Notes under the pieces: generated by a model | Seen by the model: only the letters and a program-made list of their open reading frames with translations | What the model was told of the DNA's origin: nothing | The model's database searches: none | Origin: Fibrella rubiginis | Lineage (GTDB): Bacteria > Bacteroidota > Bacteroidia > Cytophagales > Spirosomataceae | DNA length: 64,000 nt | Assembly: GCF_017353185.1 (NCBI RefSeq) | Contig: NZ_JAFMYV010000008.1 | Span: forward strand, 1 to 64,000 | Direction of reading: 5' to 3' | Program-made: the position numbers and the translations under genes | In this document: one piece after another, positions 43,257 to 52,137 of the stretch | How the letters are laid out: each line of letters opens with the position of its first letter | How positions within the stretch are numbered: position 1 is the first letter of the stretch

Positions 43257-46200
43257 TTACTGACCAATCTGGATGCGCTTTGATGTCTTTAGCCCGGTCG
43301 CCTGTAACTGCAGAATGTATGGACCCGGCGCCAGCATATATAACTGGAGTTGTTTTCGCTCGCCCAGGGTGGTTGCGTCTGTCTGATAAACCTGCTGGCC
43401 CGAGAGAGTGTATATGACAATAACTGCATTCGACAGATCTTCCAGAGTCTCAATCAAAAAGTTACCATCCAGGCTGGGATTTGGGTATATGCTCAAGGTC
43501 TCGCCATTAGCGGGCAACACAAAATCGTAGGGAGCGGAGGGAAGTGACAGACAAACCAGCGCAGACGAATAGGTATTGGCTGTGCGAACCGTATACTGAC
43601 CAGCCTGCGTTACCCGGATCTGGGCCGTAGATACCATCAACGAATCCTGGCCACGCCGCCAGTAGTACCGTTCATTGGCAGGTGCCCCGCTGGCCTGCAA
43701 CAAAAATGTACCAACCTGTTGTAGCGTTGGTGCGGCAGGCCGTGCACGCGTAGCGGTTAGAATAAGCCCGCTGTTGGTTGAAAGGCACCCATTGTTGTCA
43801 CGTGTGCGGGCACTATACGTGCCCCCCTGCCGAACTATCAGCGTTTGTGTTGAGTCGCCGGTAGACCAGAGAGTGCGAAATGGCGAACTGGATTGCAGTG
43901 TCACAAAATCACCTTCGCAAAAGATGAGTGATCCTTTCGTACTAATGGTGGGTGGGCTGGGCAGTGGATTCACCACCACATTGACCGTGTTGGACAGAGC
44001 CGACAGGCAGTTAAAGCTGTTGCGGGTGCGTACGCTATAGGTGCCCGCCGTGCTCACGTTGATGCTGCGGGTGGTCTGCCCGTTGCTCCACTCATAGCTG
44101 GCCTCCTGGCTGGCCGTGAGCGTGACCGACTCGTTGGCGCAGAAGGTGGTCTTGCCGCTGGCCGTCAGCTGGGGCGGGGCAGGCAGGGGGTTGACCGTCA
44201 CCCCCACCGTCGAGGAGGTGGGCGAGGTGCAGCCGTTGGCGTCGGTGATCCGGAGCGAGTAGTTGCCCGCCTGCCCTACGGTGATCTTTTGTGTCCGCTC
44301 GCCGTTGCTCCACTCATAGGCCGCCGCCGGGCTGCTGGCCAGCACCGTGTTGTCGCCCTGACAGAAGGTCGTTGCTTTCTCGGCGTTGACGCTTGGCGCG
44401 GCGGGCAGGGCATTTACAACGACCACTGCACTGTTAGACGGGTTCGAGAGGCAGTTAAAGCTGTTGCGGGTGCGTACGCTATAGGTGCCCGCCGTGCTCA
44501 CGTTGATGCTGCGGGTGGTCTGCCCGTTGCTCCACTCATAGCTGGCCTCCTGGCTGGCCGTGAGCGTGACCGACTCGTTGGCGCAGAAGGTGGTCTTGCC
44601 GCTGGCCGTCAGCTGGGGCGGGGCAGGCAGGGGGTTGACCGTCACCCCCACCGTCGAGGAGGTGGGCGAGGTGCAGCCGTTGGCGTCGGTGATCCGGAGC
44701 GAGTAGTTGCCCGCCTGCCCTACGGTGATCTTTTGTGTCCGCTCGCCGTTGCTCCACTCATAGGCCGCCGCCGGGCTGCTGGCCAGCACCGTGTTGTCGC
44801 CCTGACAGAAGGTCGTTGCTTTTTCGGCGCTGACGCTTGGCGCGGCAGGTATTGGATTAGACGTAACCTTTACTGTGTTTGACTTAAACGTGCAGCCGCT
44901 AACATCTTTGTAGCTGACAGAATAATCGCCAGTCGTGTTTACCGAAATAGATGGCTCCGTACTGCCAGTGCTCCAGGTGTTGTTGACGGGATAGCTGCTG
45001 GTGAGTTGCACCGAACCACCTTGGCAAAAGGCGGCAGCACCATTTGTTTGAATAATAGGCGCGTTAGATACCGTCAGATAAGGGGTATAGTGTACGTAGC
45101 CTAGAGGATCTTTCACCTTAGCCCGCACTACCTGGCCCGATGTTTTGGTAATACTTTTTCCATTCTCGCCCGACTCCCATGTGACATTATCATAATTAGT
45201 TACGGTGAAATTGACAGCGTTGCCACCAGGGCAGCTTACAGTGACAATGGGCACCGGGCTGGGCGTAACAGGCGTGATACTGCTCAACAGCGCGTCAGTC
45301 AGACTAGTGTTCCAGGCAGCAGCTAACTCACGTAAGCCCCCGTTGTCGAAGTGAATAGGATCGTTATAGGGTGGCCGCGCCCGCGGAATTTGTATTGCTT
45401 CTGTATTTGGTCCTGCATATACGCCGTTCCCGGCGGCGATCACATCGTTTTGGGCACCAATAATATTGGGGTTAGACTTGAGTGCATCGTCGTACGATGC
45501 TCGCGCAACAACCCACGACAGGTTCTTTCCGGAATTGATTCGACTCTGTTTGACGAGTGTGTTGAGCCGGTCGGCATATTGGCTTCTAGAGGTCGAAAAA
45601 GCATTGTCAGTTTCGCCCTGGTGCCATAAAATAGCCCGCATACCCACCAGACTAACGTAGCTGGTCAAGGCAATTTGTAGCGAAGCATAAGGCTGACCGC
45701 GTTGATAATAAGCGGGAATATAGTCACTTAGGGTTGGTTTCCCCTGCGAACTTTCGGCCCAGTTTCGAACCGATGTACCCAGAAATGCGGCATTAAAAAA
45801 TAAGATGGGCACGTTTAATCGTTGCGCCAATAAATCACCCAGATTACCCCAGCACCAGGAGCTAAATCCGCGGGGGGCAATACGATTATTACCATTAAGC
45901 TGGCTAAACACTGGATAGGGAGCATCAGCAGGATATTGCTCAGGTTGGTAGTCATAATTGACTGCATTAACCCGGTCATCCAGAGCAGGCTCTGTTTCGC
46001 CCCGGATACCCTGTGCGTTTGATTGACCGGCGATAACAAACACCTCCCCCACGCCAACACGCTCAACAGTTTGCCGGGCCACTTCATCATTGCCCCGCAT
46101 AAAGCGCACAATAAGATCATACCAGCCGCCCTGTACGGTCAGTTGAGCGTTGAAAACTCCCCCTTGCGGGTTGTCTACAATTGTTTGAAAGTCAGTTGTA

Positions 46201-46412
46201 AACCCTTGTCCATTCGTGCGGGCTACTACACGCGCTTCAATGCGGGTTACGGGTATAGAGTATGTACCCGTGATTGGGACGGATGCACTATTGGCGTTAC
46301 TCCGTTGGAAAACGGCTCGGGTTATAGGAAAAGCAACCTGCGTCTGCGCCTGAACCTGACTGATTAGACCAACACTAAAAAATAACAGATAAAGTATTGA
46401 TGATGCATTCAT
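43257..46412 (-). CDS. Secreted sialate-O-acetylesterase-like protein with six Ig-like repeats and T9SS tail
   Basis: 1,051 residues. Signal peptide to about residue 23 (LISQVQAQ), N-terminal beta domain, SGNH esterase domain with GEVFVIAGQSNAQG near 126, WHQGETDN and DPIHFDNGG. From about residue 455 to 900 there are six Ig-like repeats of about 74 residues, each beginning near FCxGxxVxLxSS and including YEWSNGxxTxxIxV. Units two and three are repeated exactly as units four and five (444-base period). The tail SIYPNPSLDGNFLIET to the end is a type IX sorting domain. The repeats probably form an extended stalk or adhesin. Tandem paralogue of 40917-43136, which lacks the long repeat array. Confidence 0.88.
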   Translation of the reverse strand: MNASSILYLLFFSVGLISQVQAQTQVAFPITRAVFQRSNANSASVPITGTYSIPVTRIEARVVARTNGQGFTTDFQTIVDNPQGGVFNAQLTVQGGWYDLIVRFMRGNDEVARQTVERVGVGEVFVIAGQSNAQGIRGETEPALDDRVNAVNYDYQPEQYPADAPYPVFSQLNGNNRIAPRGFSSWCWGNLGDLLAQRLNVPILFFNAAFLGTSVRNWAESSQGKPTLSDYIPAYYQRGQPYASLQIALTSYVSLVGMRAILWHQGETDNAFSTSRSQYADRLNTLVKQSRINSGKNLSWVVARASYDDALKSNPNIIGAQNDVIAAGNGVYAGPNTEAIQIPRARPPYNDPIHFDNGGLRELAAAWNTSLTDALLSSITPVTPSPVPIVTVSCPGGNAVNFTVTNYDNVTWESGENGKSITKTSGQVVRAKVKDPLGYVHYTPYLTVSNAPIIQTNGAAAFCQGGSVQLTSSYPVNNTWSTGSTEPSISVNTTGDYSVSYKDVSGCTFKSNTVKVTSNPIPAAPSVSAEKATTFCQGDNTVLASSPAAAYEWSNGERTQKITVGQAGNYSLRITDANGCTSPTSSTVGVTVNPLPAPPQLTASGKTTFCANESVTLTASQEASYEWSNGQTTRSINVSTAGTYSVRTRNSFNCLSNPSNSAVVVVNALPAAPSVNAEKATTFCQGDNTVLASSPAAAYEWSNGERTQKITVGQAGNYSLRITDANGCTSPTSSTVGVTVNPLPAPPQLTASGKTTFCANESVTLTASQEASYEWSNGQTTRSINVSTAGTYSVRTRNSFNCLSALSNTVNVVVNPLPSPPTISTKGSLIFCEGDFVTLQSSSPFRTLWSTGDSTQTLIVRQGGTYSARTRDNNGCLSTNSGLILTATRARPAAPTLQQVGTFLLQASGAPANERYYWRRGQDSLMVSTAQIRVTQAGQYTVRTANTYSSALVCLSLPSAPYDFVLPANGETLSIYPNPSLDGNFLIETLEDLSNAVIVIYTLSGQQVYQTDATTLGERKQLQLYMLAPGPYILQLQATGLKTSKRIQIGQ
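44005..44822. repeat. Perfect direct duplication inside the Ig-like repeats
   Basis: Positions 44005-44378 and 44449-44822 are identical over 374 bases (offset 444 bases, 148 codons). Similarity continues with a few changes for about 18 bases more. The repeated stretch is visibly more GC-rich than its flanks (41 of 60 bases G or C at 44101-44160, 33 of 60 at 43561-43620), with codons ending mostly in G or C. Recent duplication or gene conversion fits. Confidence 0.95.
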
Positions 46413-46504
46413 GAGTTGGGTAATCCGCCGGTAGACTTATATGTACCTGACAAGTCAGCCGTTGCGAAGAAAGTAAATTCACGTTGAGGTAGAGAGGGGA
46501 AAAG

Positions 46505-47515
46505 TTATTCGTCTGTTGCACTTGGTTGGTTAAGCGTTTGCCAGAGCAAGTCTTTCAATTCGCCTAAACCACGTTGTTGCACAGACGAAATAAACACAGT
46601 TGGTATGTTTTTGGGTAGGCAATCTTTTATACGGTCAAGTTCTATGTCGTCTGCAAGGTCAATTTTGGTAACAGCCAATACTCTTGTCTTATCAGCTAGT
46701 TCAGGATTGAAGGCTACTAACTCATTGGATAGAATTGCATATTCAGCCGCAATATCCTCACTGCTGGCGGGAATCATGAAGAGCAACACCGAATTACGTT
46801 CAATGTGGCGCAAAAAGCGCAGGCCAAGCCCTTTACCTTGCGAAGCACCTTCTATGATGCCTGGAATGTCGGCAATAACAAACGATTTGTAGTCGCGGTA
46901 GGCCACTACCCCTAAATTGGGCACTAACGTTGTGAACGGATAATCAGCTATTTCGGGACGAGCGGCAGATAATACAGAAAGCAATGTTGATTTGCCTGCG
47001 TTTGGAAAGCCAACCAGGCCTACGTCTGCTAACAGTTTCAGTTCCAGCACAATCCAGGCTTCCTGACCTTCCTCACCGGGTTGCGAATAATGTGGAGCCT
47101 GCTGGGTAGGCGTCTTAAAATGGGTGTTGCCCAGACCTCCCCGTCCGCCGGGAAGTAGAATGATTTCCTGACCTTCCTCGGTCAGTTCAGCCATTATTTC
47201 GTTGGTTTCAGCATTCCGGGCTATAGTACCCAGTGGAACGTCGAGGTAAACGTCTTCACCTTCAGCACCGGTTCGGCGGCCGCCTTCGCCGCCTTTGCCC
47301 GCATCAGCTTTTATATGTTTACGGTACTTAAGGTGTAGTAGGGTCCAGTGCTGGTTGTTTCCGCGTAGAATAATGTGCCCACCTCGCCCACCGTCGCCAC
47401 CATCGGGACCACCTTTTGGTACGTGTTTTTCCCGACGAAAGTGCAGTGAACCTGCTCCCCCATGCCCCGACCGGCAATTAATTTTTACGTAATCAATAAA
47501 GTTGGATGATGCCAT
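46505..47515 (-). CDS. obg: Obg/CgtA GTPase
   Basis: 336 residues. The N-terminal glycine-rich Obg fold (residues 1-158: NCRSGHGGAGSLHFRREKHVPKGGPDGGDGGRGG) is followed by the GTPase domain with G1 GFPNAGKST near 167, G3 DIPGII, and G4 TKID near 283. The variable C-terminal domain is short. Obg binds the 50S ribosomal subunit and acts in ribosome assembly and stress control. adk lies 30 bases upstream on the same strand, a common pair in Bacteroidota. Confidence 0.96.
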   Translation of the reverse strand: MASSNFIDYVKINCRSGHGGAGSLHFRREKHVPKGGPDGGDGGRGGHIILRGNNQHWTLLHLKYRKHIKADAGKGGEGGRRTGAEGEDVYLDVPLGTIARNAETNEIMAELTEEGQEIILLPGGRGGLGNTHFKTPTQQAPHYSQPGEEGQEAWIVLELKLLADVGLVGFPNAGKSTLLSVLSAARPEIADYPFTTLVPNLGVVAYRDYKSFVIADIPGIIEGASQGKGLGLRFLRHIERNSVLLFMIPASSEDIAAEYAILSNELVAFNPELADKTRVLAVTKIDLADDIELDRIKDCLPKNIPTVFISSVQQRGLGELKDLLWQTLNQPSATDE

Positions 47516-47545
47516 ATTGTTTGAATACGGCCATCAGCAAGGCGG

Positions 47546-48130
47546 TCAACTAAGCTGTGCCAGCTCAATTTGTTGGCATATCGAGGCAAATATTTCTTCG
47601 ATTGTGCCAATGCCGTTGATGGCCGCAAATTTGCCCTGTTGCTCATAGTAGCTGGCAACAGGGGCTGTTTTTTCATTATATTCAGTAACCCGGCGGCGAA
47701 TGGTTGCCTCATCCTGGTCATCAGGCCGACCCGAGGACATTCCTCGAATCAGTAATCGACGCGTCAACTCTTCCTGATCTACAACCAGCGCCACCATGGT
47801 TGTAATACCTGTATTATGCTGAGCCAGTAGCTGGTCGAGTGCTTCCGCCTGTTTGACCGTTCGAGGGAAGCCATCAAAAATAAAGCCGGCGGCACTTTCT
47901 CCGTGTTCCGTCAACTTCGACTCAATCATGCCAATAACGACCTCATCAGGCACTAATAAGCCCTGATCCATCAACAATTTAGCCCGAAGCCCCAATTCTG
48001 TACCGCTTGCAATCTGCGAACGCAGCAGATCACCTGTCGATAGGTGCACTAAGTGGTATTTCTGAATCAGGTATTCGCTTTGGGTGCCTTTGCCAGCACC
48101 TGGCGGACCAAACAGTACAAGATTAAGCAT
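47546..48130 (-). CDS. adk: Adenylate kinase
   Basis: About 194 residues from ATG 48130 (MLNLVLFGPPGAGKGTQSEYL); the frame extends to 48190 but through the promoter. P-loop GPPGAGKGT at residues 8-16, AMP-binding STGDLLR near 31, FDGFPRTVKQAEAL near 84, and the lid segment RGMSSGRPDDQDEATIRRRV. The lid is of the short, zinc-free type. It catalyses AMP + ATP to 2 ADP. Promoter at 48180-48210. Followed by obg at 30 bases. Confidence 0.96.
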   Translation of the reverse strand: MLNLVLFGPPGAGKGTQSEYLIQKYHLVHLSTGDLLRSQIASGTELGLRAKLLMDQGLLVPDEVVIGMIESKLTEHGESAAGFIFDGFPRTVKQAEALDQLLAQHNTGITTMVALVVDQEELTRRLLIRGMSSGRPDDQDEATIRRRVTEYNEKTAPVASYYEQQGKFAAINGIGTIEEIFASICQQIELAQLS

Positions 48131-48179
48131 ACAGGAAAACGGGTAGATAAGACGAAGGTGTCGTGGGTATAAGCGGCGA

Positions 48180-48210
48180 CAAAAGTACAAAACAAGAGGG
48201 CGCGGACAAA
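48180..48210 (-). promoter_or_regulatory. Bacteroidota-type promoter of adk-obg
   Basis: On the minus strand TTTG (48207-48210), 19 bases, TACTTTTG (48180-48187), a full -7 match. Leader about 44 bases. The -33 box lies inside the terminator hairpin of the upstream TPR gene (48196-48225). Confidence 0.6.
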
Positions 48211-48225
48211 CTTGCCCGCGCCCTC
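48196..48225 (-). terminator. Terminator after the TPR gene
   Basis: Arms gagggcgcgg and ccgcgccctc (48196-48205 and 48216-48225) around a ten-base loop, 22 bases past the stop codon of 48248-50077, followed on the minus strand by ttgttttg. Confidence 0.75.
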
Positions 48226-48247
48226 CTCACTGAATCAGCCTAATTAA

Positions 48248-50077
48248 CTATTTAGCAGAGCCTTTCTTAGGCGTAGCACCCTTGGCTGGCGTTGTTGCTT
48301 TAGCCGGTGTTGTGCCTCTGGGCGTACCACCACGAACTGGCGTTGTGCCCGTGGCCGATGGGGTTTTTGCTCCTTCCAGATACTCTTTCGCTTCTTTGTC
48401 ATTTGGATCTAGCTCAAGCACCTTGGCAGCGTACGACTTCGCTTTGGCGTCGTCTTTCCGGGCAATGCTATTTGAGATCAGATAACGATAAGAAGGGATA
48501 AGGTACTTCTTATAGGTCTCCTTCTTGGCAGAATCAGGCTCGGCAGTGGCCTGTTCAATAAACCGTTCGTAGAAAGGCACCGGCGCGCCGCTTGCTAAAA
48601 CAACTTCCCGTGGGCTGGCATAATAGTTCGACTGACCACGGTAGTAATAAGCTACAGGGTATGTCTTACCATCCTTCTCAACCATCTCGGCCAATTTGGC
48701 AAACGCAGAATCAGCCTGCATGAAATATTGCTTCTTCAGTATCCGCTGCTGAGCCGTGTCGGCCACCACTTTGGCAATCTGGAAGCCATATTGGTAATTG
48801 GCCAATCCCAAGTTCAAGTAATCGTTTGAGGTTGGCTTTTTATCACTGGCGATGGCCTTCTTGTAGTAGTCAGCAGCCTTGTCGAAACGCTTGGTTGCCT
48901 TATACTTTTCGGCGATGTCCTTATAGAGGTTCTCTGTGGTATCCTGTGGTGCTGCCTTCTCCAGGTTCACAATACTCAACGAGTCTCCTTCAGGTGTACC
49001 CAACTGACCATATGCCCGACCCAGATACTTGTAATCGTCGAAGATCACTTTGTTAGGAGCAGACGCAATAAACTTGTTTAACGAAGCCACAGCCTGATCA
49101 TTACGACCCAGCGCCAGACTCGACCAGCCTGTCATCCGGTCAATGATAGGATCTTTCACCTGCCCTTTTAGCTTATCGAGGTAATCCAGCGATTTCAGGT
49201 GATCTCCAGCCAGGAAGTAGTACTTCGCCACGTTGAGCAACAGCTCTGGGTCTTTCGTACCGCTTTTCTGCACATATGTGTCATAAATGCTCGATGCCTT
49301 CTTGTAAGCTCGTGATCCTACTAGTGCATCGGCATAAGCCCGGTATGTTGGAGCAAATTCCGGGTCAGCAGCAATGGCTTTCTCAAAGTACTCCTGCGAT
49401 TTGGCGTATTGCTTCGAGCGCAAAAACAGTTGACCAATTTTGGCATTTGCCTCAGCTTTGGTCGTGTTGTTGGCTGCTCCGGCCAGTGGTCCATCAATCA
49501 CATCTTCGTACCGGCTTACAGCAGGACCGCCTTCATTTCTCAATGTATAGGCATCACCCAACGTCATAGGAATTTCGACGTTCGCGTTTTTCTTATCCAG
49601 AACTTTGGCCCTTTCCAGAAACTCAATGGCCCGAGCAGGATCGTTGGCCCCTGACGCACCTTCAAACAAGGTGTACATTTCACCAGCGCGGTAAAGCACG
49701 TCGCCATTTTTACCTTTCGTAGCGGCAACAGCTTCGTCCGTTTTAGCCTTGGCTGTGTTCAAATCTTTCTTCGCCAGCGCCACCCCTGCCAAACCAACGT
49801 TATTAAGCTGGTTCTTAGGGTCGGCGGCCAATCCTTTTTCGAAGGCCGCTTTTGCCTCATCAACCTTGCCAGTTTTCAGCAGGAAATAGCCCAGATAAAA
49901 TTGGTTGTCGGCAGTTGGGGCCGATGTAGCCAGCTGACGAAACGTCTGTTCTGCCTTTGGGATGCGCTCTGCCTCAAGGTCTTTTAGGCCAGACTGGATG
50001 TCCTGACCAAGCGCAGGCACGAATGCAACAGCGCCCATGAACAGGGTCGCCAGCATCACTTTTTTGGGTTGGTTCAT
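48248..50077 (-). CDS. Tetratricopeptide-repeat protein, secreted/periplasmic
   Basis: 609 residues with a signal peptide (MNQPKKVMLATLFMGAVAFVPALGQ). The body is built of TPR units, for instance ADNQFYLGYFLLKTGKVDEAKAAFEKGLAADPKN near residue 55, AEANAKIGQLFLRSKQYAKSQEYFEKAIAADPEFAPTYRAYADAL near 205 and AKSYAAKVLELDPNDKEAKEYLEGA near 545. The last 35 residues are a low-complexity Thr/Pro/Gly/Lys tail. Follows the PstS-like gene by 100 bases; similar TPR genes often accompany TonB/ExbBD and PstS-like genes in Bacteroidota. Probably a protein-interaction scaffold in the periplasm. Confidence 0.85.
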   Translation of the reverse strand: MNQPKKVMLATLFMGAVAFVPALGQDIQSGLKDLEAERIPKAEQTFRQLATSAPTADNQFYLGYFLLKTGKVDEAKAAFEKGLAADPKNQLNNVGLAGVALAKKDLNTAKAKTDEAVAATKGKNGDVLYRAGEMYTLFEGASGANDPARAIEFLERAKVLDKKNANVEIPMTLGDAYTLRNEGGPAVSRYEDVIDGPLAGAANNTTKAEANAKIGQLFLRSKQYAKSQEYFEKAIAADPEFAPTYRAYADALVGSRAYKKASSIYDTYVQKSGTKDPELLLNVAKYYFLAGDHLKSLDYLDKLKGQVKDPIIDRMTGWSSLALGRNDQAVASLNKFIASAPNKVIFDDYKYLGRAYGQLGTPEGDSLSIVNLEKAAPQDTTENLYKDIAEKYKATKRFDKAADYYKKAIASDKKPTSNDYLNLGLANYQYGFQIAKVVADTAQQRILKKQYFMQADSAFAKLAEMVEKDGKTYPVAYYYRGQSNYYASPREVVLASGAPVPFYERFIEQATAEPDSAKKETYKKYLIPSYRYLISNSIARKDDAKAKSYAAKVLELDPNDKEAKEYLEGAKTPSATGTTPVRGGTPRGTTPAKATTPAKGATPKKGSAK

Positions 50078-50136
50078 TCGTATTCGTAGGTTGGAGAAAA
50101 AATCGTAAGGTTGTTCCTCTTGGTTAAAACAAGGCG

Positions 50137-50163
50137 CAAAAGTAAAAAATTGCGCTCAAACAG
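50137..50163 (-). promoter_or_regulatory. Possible promoter/operator of the TPR gene
   Basis: TACTTTTG (minus strand, 50137-50144) matches the -7 box. It overlaps an inverted repeat gcgcaa/ttgcgc with a ten-base spacer (about 50135-50156). No TTG lies at 19-21 bases, so this is tentative. Confidence 0.35.
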
Positions 50164-50177
50164 AAAAAAAGCACTGT

Positions 50178-51128
50178 CTACTTAAGCTGGACTTCCCGAT
50201 TATATGGTACTCTAGGCCATAATCCTAATTTTTCGACCAGCAACCGGCCAGAATCGCGCACCAGATAATTGGTGAGACCTCCTCCCAGACCGGGATGAGC
50301 CTCGCGACTTACCATATACACATCACGCCAAAGGGGATACAGCTTCAAGGCCAAGTCGCGCTGAAAGGGTTGGTGATAATCGTCGCGTATCTGCGGATTT
50401 GCTTTCGACGAAAGACCAATAACCCGAATATCTTTCGACAAAGCCGCCGATACCGGACCATCACCGTCGCTTATCCAGTTCACACCAATGAAGCCCATTG
50501 CCGTTGGATGTGTGCGTACATAGTCAATCACGCCCTTGTTCGACTTAGCCGTGTAGATCGATAACCCGTTGACACTCTTAAGTCCAAATCGCTGCATCAC
50601 GTGATCCAGATTACTCGAGTTCGGATTGTCGAAGACCAGCGTGATGGGGCCGCTTTGATTGCCCCCTTTTAACTGCGACCAGTTATTGATCTGTTTGTTA
50701 AAAACGCCCCGTAGCTCGTTCATGGTCATCAGACTGTCGAAGTTTGCCTTGCTGGTAATGATTGCCACACCATCGGTAGCCAGAAGCGTAGCAGAGCCGG
50801 TAATTTTTTCGTTATCAAGGCTTCGCTGCTCATTAGCCGTCAATCTGCGCGACACAATACAAAGTCTGGCTTTATCTTCAAGCATTAGACGAATTGCCTC
50901 CCGTTCAGGTTTAAAGACGAGATCAAATTTTGTTCGTGGATAGAGCAATTCATACGTCCTGGTAATCTCTACAGTTAATGGCTCGTATGATTCGTCGGCG
51001 GCAATGGTAATACGTCCCTGAGAAGGGCTGTCTAGTTTCTTTTCCTCTTTGCACCCATTCAGCCCAAGGGCAAGAAAGACAAAACCAACAATCAGGTATC
51101 TGGACAATGTTGTTTTTAAGTAAGGCAT
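50178..51128 (-). CDS. PstS-like phosphate-binding lipoprotein
   Basis: About 316 residues from ATG 51128 (MPYLKTTLSRYLIVGF); the frame runs to 51194. Lipoprotein signal ending LGLNGC near residue 27. Periplasmic-binding fold of the PstS family: ITIAADESYEPLTVEITRTYELLYP near 40, DKARLCIVSRRLT, VAIITSKANFDSLMTMNELRGVF, VFDNPNSSNLDHVMQRFG. Usually binds phosphate or another oxyanion; no PstCAB permease is here. Its position after tonB/exbBD genes and before a TPR gene suggests an envelope role other than classical phosphate uptake. Confidence 0.82.
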   Translation of the reverse strand: MPYLKTTLSRYLIVGFVFLALGLNGCKEEKKLDSPSQGRITIAADESYEPLTVEITRTYELLYPRTKFDLVFKPEREAIRLMLEDKARLCIVSRRLTANEQRSLDNEKITGSATLLATDGVAIITSKANFDSLMTMNELRGVFNKQINNWSQLKGGNQSGPITLVFDNPNSSNLDHVMQRFGLKSVNGLSIYTAKSNKGVIDYVRTHPTAMGFIGVNWISDGDGPVSAALSKDIRVIGLSSKANPQIRDDYHQPFQRDLALKLYPLWRDVYMVSREAHPGLGGGLTNYLVRDSGRLLVEKLGLWPRVPYNREVQLK

Positions 51129-51241
51129 GGTACCATTGTTTGGGCGTTCAGCTGCTGCTAAAACGATTGCTTCTCCCCAACGTTCAATAGACAAAAAAGG
51201 TTAGACGTTGCTTCGGGCTCGTCGTCATTTCCAGTACAGGG

Positions 51242-51766
51242 CTATGGAGCTAGTTTAACTTTGTCTTTGAGCAGGGCCTTCTCGTCGGGCGTCAGTTCGT
51301 CCACCAGCGCATAGCGCTTGAGCTTGATGACAGCCATGTCATCCAAGACGTCTACCATGTTCTTGTAGGTCGACTCCTTGGTGGGCTTCAAGACCAGCAC
51401 AAACTTCTCGCCGCCCACCTTAGCCACGTTGTCCATGACAGCCTTGCGAAAGTCGTAGCCCATCGAGACGGTCTTGACTTCGGGGTCTTCGCTGGCGGCC
51501 TTGCCGAAGATGTAGTGGGCCTAGTTGTCCTTGCCCAGAAACACCGTCATTACGTTCGAGGCCTTGATCGGCTCTGTTATTCCACCTTCCTGATCAGGAG
51601 CATTATAGACCATTGCTCTTGGCTTGCTGAGGGTGGTAGCCAGAATAAAGAAGGTAATGAGCAGGAACCCAAGGTCAACCATCGGCGTCATGTCGACGCG
51701 CGTTGAGGCCTTCTTGGACCGTACCTTATCATTTCTCAACGTCCCATTTGCCTGTATGGCTGCCAT
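51242..51766 (-). pseudogene. exbD: Broken exbD copy with an in-frame TAG
   Basis: A third ExbD-like frame of 175 codons. It reads normally from MAAIQANGTLRNDK through the ExbD membrane helix (VDMTPMVDLGFLLITFFILATTLSKP) to VFLGKDN, where the CAG of its neighbour is TAG (51521-51523). The frame then continues intact to 51242. Against exbD at 52969-53505, positions 51252-51577 match 52979-53304 at 325 of 326 bases, the single change being that stop; 51620-51727 is again nearly identical, with a divergent 42-base stretch between and a different N-terminus. An upstream 13-base word (tacagattccaca) is shared too. Read as a duplicate kept similar by gene conversion. It lies beyond the terminator of the tonB operon. 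Confidence 0.88.
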
Positions 51767-51827
51767 AATTTTTTAGGTTGTTGCTTAACAGCTTGATGCA
51801 ACAACAATACAGATTCCACAAGCGCAA

Positions 51828-51875
51828 AAAAGACCTGCCTTCGCTATCTGTCAATAGCTGAATAGCAGGTCTTTT
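51828..51875 (-). terminator. Terminator at the end of the exbB-tonB run
   Basis: Arms aaaagacctgc and gcaggtctttt with an inner ctat/atag helix; on the minus strand it ends in a T run. It lies about 40 bases beyond the stop of the small membrane protein and separates it from the broken exbD. Confidence 0.8.
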
Positions 51876-51914
51876 CAGGTGATTCGGTCAGGCTAATACA
51901 CGTACCTGTACGAT

Positions 51915-52136
51915 CTATTGTTCGCGAAATCGTTGTATGGCCCTATAGCCTCTGAAAGCTCCGTAGGCAAGTAACAACGCAGCCAGTACATACCGAAGAG
52001 GACCAGCCAGTATGTCGATCCCAAAAGACTGAGAGGAGGCGATCAGTGCGATGCCTCCTCCCAAATATGCTATCGCTGCCACCACTGACAAGTATAACGT
52101 CAGTTGGTCTGCAATGCGATTATCGTCGCGATTCAT
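51915..52136 (-). CDS. Small two-helix membrane protein of unknown function
   Basis: 73 residues with two hydrophobic helices (YLSVVAAIAYLGGGIALIA near 15-33; LRYVLAALLLAYGAFRGY near 47-64) and a basic C-terminus. It starts one base after the tonB stop, so it is translationally tied to tonB. Its position in the TonB operon suggests an accessory part of that complex, but no motif supports a specific role. Confidence 0.75.
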   Translation of the reverse strand: MNRDDNRIADQLTLYLSVVAAIAYLGGGIALIASSQSFGIDILAGPLRYVLAALLLAYGAFRGYRAIQRFREQ

Positions 52137-52137
52137 C

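Noticed and set aside
44005..44822. CRISPR or phase-variation array
   Set aside because: The repeated units are 444 bases, in frame, and encode Ig-like domains; there are no short direct repeats with spacers.
44289..44882. Plus-strand frame of 197 codons with internal repeats
   Set aside because: It lies antisense to the duplicated Ig-like repeats and only mirrors their GC-rich codons; no family resemblance.
51242..51463. Separate 73-codon gene starting MGYDFRKAVMDN
   Set aside because: It is the tail of the broken exbD copy after the TAG, in the same frame, not an independent gene.
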